A stretch of 64,000 nucleotides of DNA from Kribbella pratensis. GTDB taxonomy: Bacteria; Actinomycetota; Actinomycetes; Propionibacteriales; Kribbellaceae. The notes under the pieces were generated by a model that saw only the letters and a list, made by a program, of their open reading frames with translations, was not told the origin of the DNA and did no database searches. Location of the stretch: contig NZ_SODP01000003.1 of NCBI RefSeq assembly GCF_004365355.1, positions 496,001-560,000 on the forward strand. The letters are read 5' to 3'. Shown here one piece after another: positions 51,507-62,191 of the stretch; within the stretch, counting starts at the first letter, position 1; each line of letters opens with the position of its first letter. The position numbers and the translations under genes were made by a program.

Positions 51507-52895
51507 TCATGGCGTCGGGCCGGCAGGTGCTGCGGCTTTCTTGCCCGGGGTCGGGAGCAGGTTGGTGATGACGAAGGCCACCGCTACAGCCACTACGACC
51601 TGCGGTGTCACGGTCACACCGTCCGCACCGAGCAGCAGGGTGGCCAGCAGCGTGGAGGTCATCGGCAGCCGCAACATCGCGGCACACATGGCTCCGATGC
51701 CCATGCCGATCGCCGGCGCGAGACTCATGCCGGGCAACCCACCCGCGGCGATACCCAGCACCGCACCGAGGAACATGGCGGGGAAGATCGGTCCGCCACG
51801 GAACGCGCTCAGCGAGAGCCCGTAGGTGAGGGTCTTGCAGGCGGCGAGCAGGATCAGCACACCGACCGAATAGTCCGAGGCGTGTTCGACCAGTTCGGGC
51901 AGCGCAGTTTGGCCGGAGAACAACACCTGGGTGAAGCTGCGGTCGGAGATCAGCTGGTAGGCCATCGCGGTCAGGCCGATGAGAAGGCCAAGAGCCGCCG
52001 TCACCAGCACCCGGTTCACGTGCACGACCGGACGCAGCGACAACCCGATCCAGCGGATCACCCAGCCCAGTAGGGCCCCGGCCGCGCCCATGGCCAGTGC
52101 CCAGGCCATCGTGGCGACCGTTGGATCCACCGCCGGCGGCACGGACGTCAGGGACAGCGAGAAGCGGCCGAGTCCCGTCCAGTTGTCCAGACCGACGAAG
52201 ACCAGAGCGCCGACGCCGGAGGCCAGTAGTCCTGGCAGCGCCACCAAGCTCAGCGTCGCACCCCCGACGCCGGCAGCCTCCATGATCAGGAATGCGCCGA
52301 GCACGGGGGAGCCGAGCAGGGTGCTGATCGCCGCGAAGCTGCCCGCCGCCGCCATGATCGTCACAGCCATCGGCGGAGCGTCTTTCCGGACCAGATGCAC
52401 GGTCAGCGCCGCCAGGCCGCCACCAATAGCGATGAGGGGAGCCTCGGGTCCCAGGACGGCGCCGAGACTGAGGGTGGTCAGGGCGGCGAGGATGATGCCG
52501 GGCAGGTCCCGGTCAACCGGTGGGCCCCCGCCGGTCTTGAACCCGAAGGCGGGGGAGTGCCCGCAGTTGCCGGGCAGGTGCCGGATGGTCAAACCGGTCA
52601 ACACTCCACACAGCGCCAACCAGGGCACCGGCCACCACGCGGGCACGCCACCGGTGAAGAGTTGCTGCGGAAGATCGTCGAACAAGGAATCCTGGATCGC
52701 GCCGACCAGGGCCAGGAAACCGTAGGCGGCCGCCGAGATCGGAATCCCGAGGATCGCGGCGAGCACCAGCGCGATCAGGTACTGCTTCGAACGGATGACC
52801 TGGGACGGGTCCATCGCCGGTGGACCGGCCAGCGGCTCAGAGGACGGCCGGCTGACCGCGGCTGAACCCCCTGCGGGGCGTTGTGAGTCGGTCAT
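51507..52895 (-). CDS. ClC-family chloride channel/antiporter
   Basis: Voltage-gated chloride channel-type protein of 462 residues with about 12-14 hydrophobic segments. The gating-Glu motif is GPEAPL (in place of GREGP) in LGAVLGPEAPLIAIGGG; the GxFxP motif is present as FRGGPIFPAMFLG. The GSGIP loop is not conserved, so selectivity may differ. The ATG at 52895 starts a 30-residue hydrophilic tail before the first helix. It is divergent from DUF2252 over a 365-base gap. Confidence 0.88.
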   Translation of the reverse strand: MTDSQRPAGGSAAVSRPSSEPLAGPPAMDPSQVIRSKQYLIALVLAAILGIPISAAAYGFLALVGAIQDSLFDDLPQQLFTGGVPAWWPVPWLALCGVLTGLTIRHLPGNCGHSPAFGFKTGGGPPVDRDLPGIILAALTTLSLGAVLGPEAPLIAIGGGLAALTVHLVRKDAPPMAVTIMAAAGSFAAISTLLGSPVLGAFLIMEAAGVGGATLSLVALPGLLASGVGALVFVGLDNWTGLGRFSLSLTSVPPAVDPTVATMAWALAMGAAGALLGWVIRWIGLSLRPVVHVNRVLVTAALGLLIGLTAMAYQLISDRSFTQVLFSGQTALPELVEHASDYSVGVLILLAACKTLTYGLSLSAFRGGPIFPAMFLGAVLGIAAGGLPGMSLAPAIGMGIGAMCAAMLRLPMTSTLLATLLLGADGVTVTPQVVVAVAVAFVITNLLPTPGKKAAAPAGPTP

Positions 52896-53260
52896 CAGAC
52901 CCGACTCCGGGGAGAGAACAGTCCGGGCTCACCTCGCGACTGTCCGACCGAATCCGAACAGGATGGACCGATCGACACGACGGACTCCTCTCAGCCGCCT
53001 CCACCTTCCACCTGGTGGGCGATCGACGCATCCTCCCGGCCGGGTGATCTCCGGCGTACTGGTTCAGCTCTCCGGTGTCGTAGCGGCCCTGCCACGCGGC
53101 GCGACCGCTGTATGCCTTGACGCCGCCAAGTTCGGTCTCCGGTCACCCCGCAGGGGTGATGCCGCGCTGCACCTCTCGGTATCAGTCTGGGGCGTACGCC
53201 CGCCACGATCCGCTGGATCTGGTTCGGCTTTTCTCGACGGCGCGGGCGGCAGGGGGATCT
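52896..53260. other. 365-base divergent gap between ClC and DUF2252 genes
   Basis: No protein gene fits here. The only clear structure is a TCACCCC/GGGGTGA stem (53143-53159, 3-base loop) in the DUF2252 leader. The gap must hold two divergent promoters, but no convincing -35/-10 pair was found. The known fluoride riboswitch core, common before ClC genes, was looked for and not seen. Confidence 0.6.
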
Positions 53261-54730
53261 ATGACTGTGAAGTCCGGGGGTGGCAGAGTAGCGAGCCCCG
53301 CCGCGCGGGCGTTCCGTGGAGATTCGAAGCGGGCCGGGACACTCGGGCAATTGAGCCGTGCCGACCGGGTCGCCCTGGGGATGGATGCGCGGAGCGTCAC
53401 TCCGCGGGAGTCGCACGCCGAGTTCCAGCCCGGCGGATCGCGGGATCCTGTGGGGCTGCTGCTGGAGCAGTCGAAGTCGCGGGTCCCGGACCTGGTGCCG
53501 ATCCGGCACGGGCGGATGCTGGTGTCGGCGTTCACGTTCTACCGGGGGGCCGCGCTGCCGATGGCGGCCGACCTGGCCACGACGCCCACCTCGGGACTGC
53601 ACGTGCAGCTGTGCGGAGATGCGCACCTGTCCAATTTCGGCGCGTATGCATCACCGGAGCGAGAGCTGGTCTTCGACGTCAACGACTTCGACGAGACGCT
53701 GCCCGGACCGTTCGAATGGGACGTCAAGCGCTTGGCGGCGAGCCTGGCAGTGGCGGGACGGGACAACGGGTTCGGACGAAAGCGTCGCCGGAAGATCGTC
53801 CTCGCGGCGGTGAAGGCCTACCGGAAGGCGATGCGTGAGTTCGCGGAGCAGACGTTCCTGGAGGTGTGGTACGCGCATCTGGACATCGAAGATGCCATCG
53901 GGCAGTTCCGATCCCAGATGAAGGCCAAGGGTTTCAAGACCACCGAGAAGATGCTGGCCAAGGCCCACACCCGCGACAGCACCCAGGCGTTGCACAAGCT
54001 GACCACGGTGGTCGAGGGCCGTCGGCGGATCATCAGTGCCCCACCGATGGTCGTCCCTGTCGAGGAGCTCTTCGCCGATGTGCAGGCCAGTGCGGTGTAT
54101 CAGCAGATCCGCACCGTGCTGGGCAAGTACCGGCGTACGCTGCAGTCCGATCGGCGGCGCATGCTCGAGGAGTTCACGCTGGTCCAGGCGGCCCGGAAGG
54201 TCGTCGGCGTGGGCAGCGTCGGCACCCGGGCCTGGATCGTGCTGATGGACAGCGGAGACGGAGTCGAACCGGTGTTCCTGCAGGCCAAGGAGGCGCAGCC
54301 GTCGGTCCTCGTGCAGTACTGCGGGCGGAGCCGGTACACGAACCAAGGCGAGCGCGTGGTCGCTGGACAGCGCCTGATGCAGGCTGAAAGCGACATCTTC
54401 CTCGGCTGGACCCACACGCCAGGTCCGGACGGGGTGGACCGCGACTATTACGTTCGTCAACTCAAGGACTGGAAGTTCTCCTTCCCGATCGAGCAAGCGG
54501 GTCCCTCGGGCATGGCGGTCTATGCCCGCGTGTGCGGGTGGACGCTGGCCCGCGCTCACGCTCGTTCCGGCGATCGCGTCGCCCTGGCCGCCTACCTCGG
54601 CGGCTCGGACGCCTTCGACCACGCGATCGCCGACTTCGCCGAAACCTACGCCGACCAGAACGAGCGCGACTACGTCGCGTTCCAGAGCGCCGTCGACGAC
54701 GGCAGAGCCGAAGCGACCACCGACATCTGA
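53261..54730 (+). CDS. DUF2252 protein with kinase-like active-site motifs
   Basis: Soluble protein of 489 residues in the DUF2252 family. A kinase-like pattern is visible: LCGDAHLSNFG (D120 and N125, like the HGDxxxxN loop of phosphotransferases) and VFDVNDFDE (D142, D144, like the metal-binding D of IDFDD), then FEWDVKRLAAS as in APH-type folds. Catalysis is an inference. ATG 53261 has AGGGGG 4 bases upstream. The aquaporin gene follows after 42 bases on the same strand. Family members are widespread in actinomycetes with no known role. Confidence 0.85.
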   Translation: MTVKSGGGRVASPAARAFRGDSKRAGTLGQLSRADRVALGMDARSVTPRESHAEFQPGGSRDPVGLLLEQSKSRVPDLVPIRHGRMLVSAFTFYRGAALPMAADLATTPTSGLHVQLCGDAHLSNFGAYASPERELVFDVNDFDETLPGPFEWDVKRLAASLAVAGRDNGFGRKRRRKIVLAAVKAYRKAMREFAEQTFLEVWYAHLDIEDAIGQFRSQMKAKGFKTTEKMLAKAHTRDSTQALHKLTTVVEGRRRIISAPPMVVPVEELFADVQASAVYQQIRTVLGKYRRTLQSDRRRMLEEFTLVQAARKVVGVGSVGTRAWIVLMDSGDGVEPVFLQAKEAQPSVLVQYCGRSRYTNQGERVVAGQRLMQAESDIFLGWTHTPGPDGVDRDYYVRQLKDWKFSFPIEQAGPSGMAVYARVCGWTLARAHARSGDRVALAAYLGGSDAFDHAIADFAETYADQNERDYVAFQSAVDDGRAEATTDI

Positions 54731-54772
54731 AATCGAGCCTGTGCGGTCCGCCCGGACAGCCGACAGGAATGG

Positions 54773-55609
54773 ATGATTGCCATGGCAGAACCCGCTATCG
54801 ATCCCGATGCAGAGCACAGGGCGTCACTCGGGCGCCGGTACTTCGTCCGGTTCGAGGAAGACACCCTGCGGCAACGGCCGTTGTGGATCCGGCTGATCAT
54901 CGAGTTCCTGGGCACCTTCGTACTGGTGACGGTGGCGGCCGGGTCGGGTGTGATCAATCATTACGTCGGCAACGCACCGATCAGCAGGACCGCGGCGGTG
55001 ATCGCGCCCGGGGCCGTGGTGATGGCGATGATCTACGCCTGGGGCCCGCTGTCGGGCCTGCACATCAACCCCGCTGTGACCTTCGCCTTCGCCGCCCGGG
55101 GAGTGTTTCCCGCCAAATGGGTGCTGCCGTACTGGGCGGTCCAATTCGCCGGCACCATCTGTGCCGCGCTGTTCCTGCAGTTGATGTTCGGCCACGTCAG
55201 CGCGGGCGGGAACTACCCGATCAACACTCCCGGCGGGGAGTGGAAGTCGCTGGTGATGGAAGCCGTCCTGACCGTGATCCTGGCCAGCGTCATCCTCAAC
55301 ACCGCGACCGGCGGCCGTAGCATCGGCCACAACGCGGCCATCGCGGTCGGCTCGACGGTCGCACTGCTCGGTTTGTTCGCCAGCCCGATCAGCGGCGCGT
55401 CGATGAACCCGGCCCGCACCCTCGGCCCCGACATCGTCGGCAACGACTACACGGGGTGGTGGATCTATGTAGCCGGCCCGATGATCGGGGCCGCAATCGC
55501 CGTGGCGATCATCGGAGCCGTACGCGGACTGCCCGACAAGGACGAGCTCGAGGCCGCCGAGGGCGGCGCCCTGCCGATGACCAGCACCCCGACCCGCGCC
55601 AACGACTGA
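54773..55609 (+). CDS. MIP-family aquaporin/glycerol facilitator
   Basis: Channel of 278 residues with six hydrophobic segments and two half-helices, each with NPA: HINPAVTFAF and GASMNPARTLGPD. A 35-residue acidic/basic cytoplasmic N-terminus precedes TM1. AGGA lies 4 bases before ATG 54773; ATG 54782 is an alternative. Water versus glycerol selectivity cannot be read safely, but a lone GASMNPARTLGP block favours the water-type AqpZ. It belongs to the DUF2252 transcript. Confidence 0.92.
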   Translation: MIAMAEPAIDPDAEHRASLGRRYFVRFEEDTLRQRPLWIRLIIEFLGTFVLVTVAAGSGVINHYVGNAPISRTAAVIAPGAVVMAMIYAWGPLSGLHINPAVTFAFAARGVFPAKWVLPYWAVQFAGTICAALFLQLMFGHVSAGGNYPINTPGGEWKSLVMEAVLTVILASVILNTATGGRSIGHNAAIAVGSTVALLGLFASPISGASMNPARTLGPDIVGNDYTGWWIYVAGPMIGAAIAVAIIGAVRGLPDKDELEAAEGGALPMTSTPTRAND

Positions 55610-55617
55610 CCGGACAA

Positions 55618-56310
55618 GTGGGTTGGGTGGGTGCTACGGATGCTGTCGGCGGCGGGGAGTCTGGGCAGCCGGTCCGGGGGGAGGTTCGGTGGCCGAGCGT
55701 GACCGCCGTACTGGTGGCCATGTTGTTGACGCTCGCGCGGCCGAAGGAGATGCGGCTGGCGCCGGTGTGGGTGCTGCCGGCGGTCGAGATCGTGCTGCTG
55801 GCGGTGCTGATCGCACGGGATCCGGGGCGGATCGACAAGCGGTCGTCGCTCCTGCGCGGTGTGTCGATCGTGGTTGTGGCCTTGCTTGTGCTGGACGCGA
55901 TGGTGGCGACTGTGCGGCTCATCGCGGTGCTGATCCGCGGCGGGTCGATGACGAACTCACCCGAGGCACTACTCGCGGCCGGCGGGGTCGTGTGGTTGTC
56001 GAACCTGATCGTGTTCGCCCTGCTGTACTGGGAACTGGACGCCGGCGGCGCCGCCAAACGCGCCCACCGGATGCCGCGGTACCTCGACCTCGCCTTCACG
56101 CAGCAGCTCAGCCCGGAGGTCGCCCGACCAGGTTGGCGCCCCGGCTTCGGCGACTACCTGTACCTGGCGATGACGACATCCACCGCGTTCAGCCCGACCG
56201 ACGTGATGCCCCTCGCCCTGTGGGCCAAGATGGCCATGGGTTTGCAATCGATGATCTCCCTGGCCGTCGTCGGCCTCGTCGTAGCCCGCGCAGTCAACGT
56301 CTTCACCTGA
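55618..56310 (+). CDS. DUF1345-like integral membrane protein
   Basis: A 230-residue membrane protein with about six hydrophobic segments. The C-terminal FGDYLYLAMTTSTAFSPTDV followed by AMGLQSMISLAVVGLVVARA matches the DUF1345 arrangement. Starts are uncertain: GTG 55618 (8 bases after the aquaporin stop) is given, and GTG 55699 is possible because the hydrophobic part begins there. It lies in tandem with aquaporin. The function is unknown. Confidence 0.68.
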   Translation: MGWVGATDAVGGGESGQPVRGEVRWPSVTAVLVAMLLTLARPKEMRLAPVWVLPAVEIVLLAVLIARDPGRIDKRSSLLRGVSIVVVALLVLDAMVATVRLIAVLIRGGSMTNSPEALLAAGGVVWLSNLIVFALLYWELDAGGAAKRAHRMPRYLDLAFTQQLSPEVARPGWRPGFGDYLYLAMTTSTAFSPTDVMPLALWAKMAMGLQSMISLAVVGLVVARAVNVFT

Positions 56311-56440
56311 CGTCACCAGCCCGGTACTGAACCTGGTCTGACGAATCACTCCCACCGGATGATGCCGCCGCAGTCCGATCCCCGAAGACTCGGGACGGCG
56401 CGGCGTGGGGACCGAGCCCGGGTCGCGCCGGGAGGCTCGG

Positions 56441-57886
56441 ATGATCGTGAGCGAGACAGTCACCATGGCCGTCGCGGCCGCCGTGAACCCGGTCCCGTGG
56501 GCCCGGGCTCAGATGGCGTTCACCCTCGCCTTCCACATCATCCTGGTACCGCTCGGGGTGTCCTGGGCTTTCATGACCTTGATCGCCAACTACCGGGCGA
56601 TCAAGCGCGGCGACCACGACGCGCTGGTGCTTGCACAACGGTGGTCGAAGTACATGGCTGTGACGTTCGCCGTCGGTGCGGTGACCGGGACCGTGCTGAG
56701 CTTCGAGTTCGGCCTGCTCTGGCCACGGTTCATGGGGATCTACGGCGACGCGTTCGGCATCCCGTTCGCGTTCGAAGGGCTGTTCTTCTTCACCGAGGCG
56801 ATCTTCGTCGCGATCTACATCTTCGGCTGGCGCCGGCTGAAGCCGTGGACGCACTTCTGGACCGGCGTACCGATCGTGCTCGCCGGTGTCTTCGGCGCGA
56901 TCTCGGTGGTCGCCGCCAACGCATGGATGAACGCGCCGGCCGGCTTCACGATGAACGCGAACGGCGAGATCACGAAGGTCGAGCCGCTCGAGGTGATCTT
57001 CAACGACGCGATGCCGTTGCAGGCCGCGCACATGGTGATCGCGGCCTACCTGGTCGGTGGTTTCCTGGTCGCGTCGGTGTACGCGACCGGTATGCTGCGC
57101 GGCCGGAACGACCGCTACCACCGGATCGGATTCACCATCGCGTTCACGGTCGCCGCGATCATGACCCCGATCCAGATGGGAGTCGGTGATGCGCTGGCCC
57201 GGTGGGTGTACGCCAACCAGCCGGTGAAGTTCGCCGCGATCGAGTTGGTGCCGACGACGGCTTCCGACGTACCCGAGACGTTGCTCGGGCGGCTCACGGC
57301 GGCCGGCACGATCTCGGGTGGGATCCCGATCCCGGGGCTGGCGTCGTGGTTGTCGGATCCGGCAACCGGCAAATCGACCGTCGTGCAGGGGTTGAGCAGC
57401 GTGCCGGTCGACCAGCGCCCGACCGTCCGGGAGACCGACACCGTCCACCTGGCGTGGGATGTCATGGTCGGGCTCGGCACCGCCCTGTTCCTGCTGTCGG
57501 TCTGGTACGGCGTCACGTGGCTCGTCCGCCACCGGATGCCCAAGAGCAGATGGTTCCTCCGCATCGCCGCGTGCACCGGCGTCCTGGCGGTGATCACAAT
57601 GGAGGCGGGCTGGATCGTCACCGAGGTCGGTCGGCAGCCGTGGATCGTCTACAACCGGATGAAGGTGGAAGAGGCGGCAACCGCGAACTCCGGGGTCTGG
57701 ATCACGTTCATCGCCGTCTTCGTGCTGTACGCCGCGCTCGGCGTGACGACGATCCTGGTGCTGCGAGGGATGAGCCGGCGCTTCCGCCGGGCAGGCGGTT
57801 TCGTCGAGGGCGACACGCCGTACGGACCCACGGAGCCGGCCGCGGCCGGCGAGACCTCTGAGGCGGTCGAGGAGCGGACGCCATGA
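56441..57886 (+). CDS. cydA: Cytochrome bd ubiquinol oxidase subunit I
   Basis: Heme-bearing subunit of the bd-type quinol oxidase, 481 residues, with nine hydrophobic segments. It carries QMAFTLAFHIILVPLG (heme ligand His), FEFGLLWPRFMG, the GRQPW motif in TEVGRQPWIVYN, and a Q-loop with short insertion. GGAGG lies 5 bases before ATG 56441; an upstream GTG lacks it. It overlaps cydB by 4 bases. cydC and cydD are not next to it in this window. It supports respiration at low O2 or under oxidative stress. Confidence 0.95.
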   Translation: MIVSETVTMAVAAAVNPVPWARAQMAFTLAFHIILVPLGVSWAFMTLIANYRAIKRGDHDALVLAQRWSKYMAVTFAVGAVTGTVLSFEFGLLWPRFMGIYGDAFGIPFAFEGLFFFTEAIFVAIYIFGWRRLKPWTHFWTGVPIVLAGVFGAISVVAANAWMNAPAGFTMNANGEITKVEPLEVIFNDAMPLQAAHMVIAAYLVGGFLVASVYATGMLRGRNDRYHRIGFTIAFTVAAIMTPIQMGVGDALARWVYANQPVKFAAIELVPTTASDVPETLLGRLTAAGTISGGIPIPGLASWLSDPATGKSTVVQGLSSVPVDQRPTVRETDTVHLAWDVMVGLGTALFLLSVWYGVTWLVRHRMPKSRWFLRIAACTGVLAVITMEAGWIVTEVGRQPWIVYNRMKVEEAATANSGVWITFIAVFVLYAALGVTTILVLRGMSRRFRRAGGFVEGDTPYGPTEPAAAGETSEAVEERTP

Positions 57887-58926
57887 GTACGACGATCGGC
57901 ATCGTGCTGCTCCTCGCCCTTGCGGCCTACGCCGTGTTCGGCGGCGCGGACTTCGGCGCCGGGTTCTGGGACCTGACCGCGGGCGGGTCCGCGCGTGGTG
58001 CGCAACCGCGGGCCGTGATCGAGCGGTCGATCGGCCCGGTGTGGGAGGCGAACCACGTCTGGCTGATCTTCATCTTCGTCGTGACGTGGTCCGCGTTCCC
58101 GTCGGCGTACGCGTCGATCATGCTGACGATGTTCGTCCCGTTCACACTGGCCGCGCTCGGGATCGTGTTACGGGGCGCGAGTTTCGCCTTCCGCAAGGTG
58201 GTCGTGACGCTGCGTTCCCGGCGGATCTTCGGCGGGGCGTTCGCGTTGTCGTCGGTGCTCGTGCCGTTCTGCATGGGGGCGATCGCGGGTGGCATCGCGT
58301 CGGGTCACGTGCCCTCCGGTGGTAAGGCCGGCGATCCGATCGACAGTTGGCTCAACCCCGTCTCGTTGGTGACCGGGATCCTCGCGGTCGTGGTCGCGGC
58401 GTACCTGGCGGCCGTGTACCTCGTCTGGGACGCCCGGCATTTCCGCGAGTACGCGATGGGCGAGTACTTCCGCCGCCGGGCGGTGGTGAGTGCCGTTGCC
58501 GCTGCCGTGGTCGCGGTCGTCGGCCTGTTCGTCCTGAACGCCAAGGCGTCGCACGTCTTCGACGGCCTGACGTCGAGAGCGCTTCCGAGCGCGATCCTCA
58601 GTGTGGTCTGCGGAGTCGGCGCGCTGGTGCTGTTGATGAGGTACGCCGCCCGTGGTGCGCGGATTCTCGCCGTACTCGCGGTGGCCGGGATCATCGTCAG
58701 CTGGGGCATCGCCCAGTGGCCGTTCCTCCTGCCGGAGAGCCTGACCGTCTCGGCGGCCGCTGCACCTAGTGGCACGTTGCTGGCGCTGCTCGTGGCGGTC
58801 GGGTTGGCACTGCTGATCGTCGTACCCGGGTTCGTCCTGCTCTATGTGCTCCACCAGCGCGCATTGCTCCCCGAAGAGGGGACCGAGGACATCGGCGACC
58901 GTCCAATCATCATCACTGGCGGGTGA
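57883..58926 (+). CDS. cydB: Cytochrome bd ubiquinol oxidase subunit II
   Basis: Second subunit of the bd oxidase, 347 residues with about eight to nine hydrophobic segments. The start is FGGADFGAGFWDL, with IGPVWEANHVWLIFIFVVTW as the family signature segment. The ATG overlaps cydA (ATGA). It lacks a heme but stabilises the complex. The next gene on the same strand encodes the GH15 enzyme 64 bases away. Confidence 0.95.
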   Translation: MSTTIGIVLLLALAAYAVFGGADFGAGFWDLTAGGSARGAQPRAVIERSIGPVWEANHVWLIFIFVVTWSAFPSAYASIMLTMFVPFTLAALGIVLRGASFAFRKVVVTLRSRRIFGGAFALSSVLVPFCMGAIAGGIASGHVPSGGKAGDPIDSWLNPVSLVTGILAVVVAAYLAAVYLVWDARHFREYAMGEYFRRRAVVSAVAAAVVAVVGLFVLNAKASHVFDGLTSRALPSAILSVVCGVGALVLLMRYAARGARILAVLAVAGIIVSWGIAQWPFLLPESLTVSAAAAPSGTLLALLVAVGLALLIVVPGFVLLYVLHQRALLPEEGTEDIGDRPIIITGG

Positions 58927-58990
58927 TTCGTCGCTCCGGCCGGCCGGACATGGTGGATTCAGGCCCGCCGTCTGTGAAGGAGCCCTCGCT

Positions 58991-60846
<1,856 letters not shown>

Positions 60847-60850
<4 letters not shown>

Positions 60851-62181
60851 CCGCGCAGCCGGAGGAAGGCCCGCACGTCGTGGTACTCGGCGGAGGCTTG
60901 GCCGGGGTCGGGTGCGCGCACCGCCTCGGGGACGAGGGGGTCCGGGTCACGCTCGTGGACCGCAACGACTATCACCAGTTCCAGCCGTTGCTCTACCAGG
61001 TCGCCACGTCCCAACTGCCGGCCGAGGACATCGCCCGGCCGCACCGGACTATTTTCCGCGAGCACCCGACAGTCGAGATCCACACCGCGGACGTCGCGAC
61101 GATCGACGTCGCGAACCGCACTCTGACGCTGTCCGACGGCGACCGGATCACCGGCACGCACCTGGTCATCGCGGCGGGCGCCCGACCGGAGTACTTCGGA
61201 GTACCGGGCGCGGCCGAGCACGCGTTCCCGCTCTACTCGGTCGCCGACGCGGAGCGGTTGCGGCAGCACCTGCAGTCGACGATCCACACCGGCTCGGAAT
61301 CAGCGGGGGCCCTTGACGTCGTGGTGGTCGGCGGCGGCCCGACCGGCGTCGAGATCACCGGAGCACTGACCGAACTGATGGCCGCGCTGGTTGCCACGGA
61401 ACGGATCTCGAAGCCAGGGACGATCACCGTGGTCGACCGCGGCAAGAAGTTGCTCGGTGCGTTCTCCAAGAAGTCGCACAAGTACGCGCGCAAGCGGCTC
61501 ACCGAGCACGGCGCCGACCCGCGACTGGAGACGGGAGTCGCCGCGGTGCACGCGGACCGGGTCGAGTTCGACGACGGGTCCACGATCAGCACCCGGACGG
61601 TCATCTGGGGCGGCGGTGAGTCGGCTGCGTCCGTCGTGGGCAGCGCGACGGGGCTGCCCACGGGACGCGGCGGGCGGATCGACGTACGGCCGGATCTCGG
61701 CGTGGACGGGCATCCGCACGTCTATGCGATCGGCGACGTCGCGAACATCCCGACGAAGGACGGCAGCACCCTGCCGCAGCTCGGCTCGGTCGCACAGCAG
61801 TCGGGTGTGTGGGTGGCCGACAACATCTTGCGCGAACTGCACGGGGACAAGGCCAAGCCGTTCCACTACAAGGACAAAGGCATCATGGCGATGATCGGCC
61901 GGAACGCCGCCGTCGCCGAGGTCGGCAAGCGCCGGCACCAGCTGGAGGGCCCGCTGGCCTTCGCAGCCTGGCTCGGTGTGCACGCGATGCTGCTGAGCGG
62001 TGCGCACAGCAAGGCCGACGCGTTCATGTCCTGGGCCTGGGACTACTTCGACCGCGACCATGCCGCGACCGTCGAGTGGTCCACCGCACCACAGCGGATC
62101 GCTTGGGGGGACGACTCCGCCGACGTCCCGCACATCGAGGTCGACCGAGGCCACTCGACCCCATCGGCCGGCAACAACTAG
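60847..62181 (+). CDS. Type II NADH dehydrogenase (NDH-2)-like FAD oxidoreductase
   Basis: Non-proton-pumping NADH:quinone oxidoreductase family, 444 residues. FAD motif GGGLAGVGC is near residue 15 and the NADH motif VVGGGPTGVEITG near 160. VYAIGDVANIPTKDG and LGSVAQQSGVWVADN are the FAD-C and quinone-side segments. The C-terminal amphipathic helix LGVHAMLLSG suits membrane association. GTG start in a GTGA overlap with the GH15 gene. With cydAB upstream it can pass electrons from NADH to bd oxidase without complex I. Confidence 0.9.
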
Positions 62182-62191
62182 GAGGACAGCC

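Noticed and set aside
52896..53260. Possible fluoride or other ion riboswitch in the ClC leader
   Set aside because: The fluoride riboswitch core and pairing pattern could not be found on the minus strand upstream of the ClC gene.
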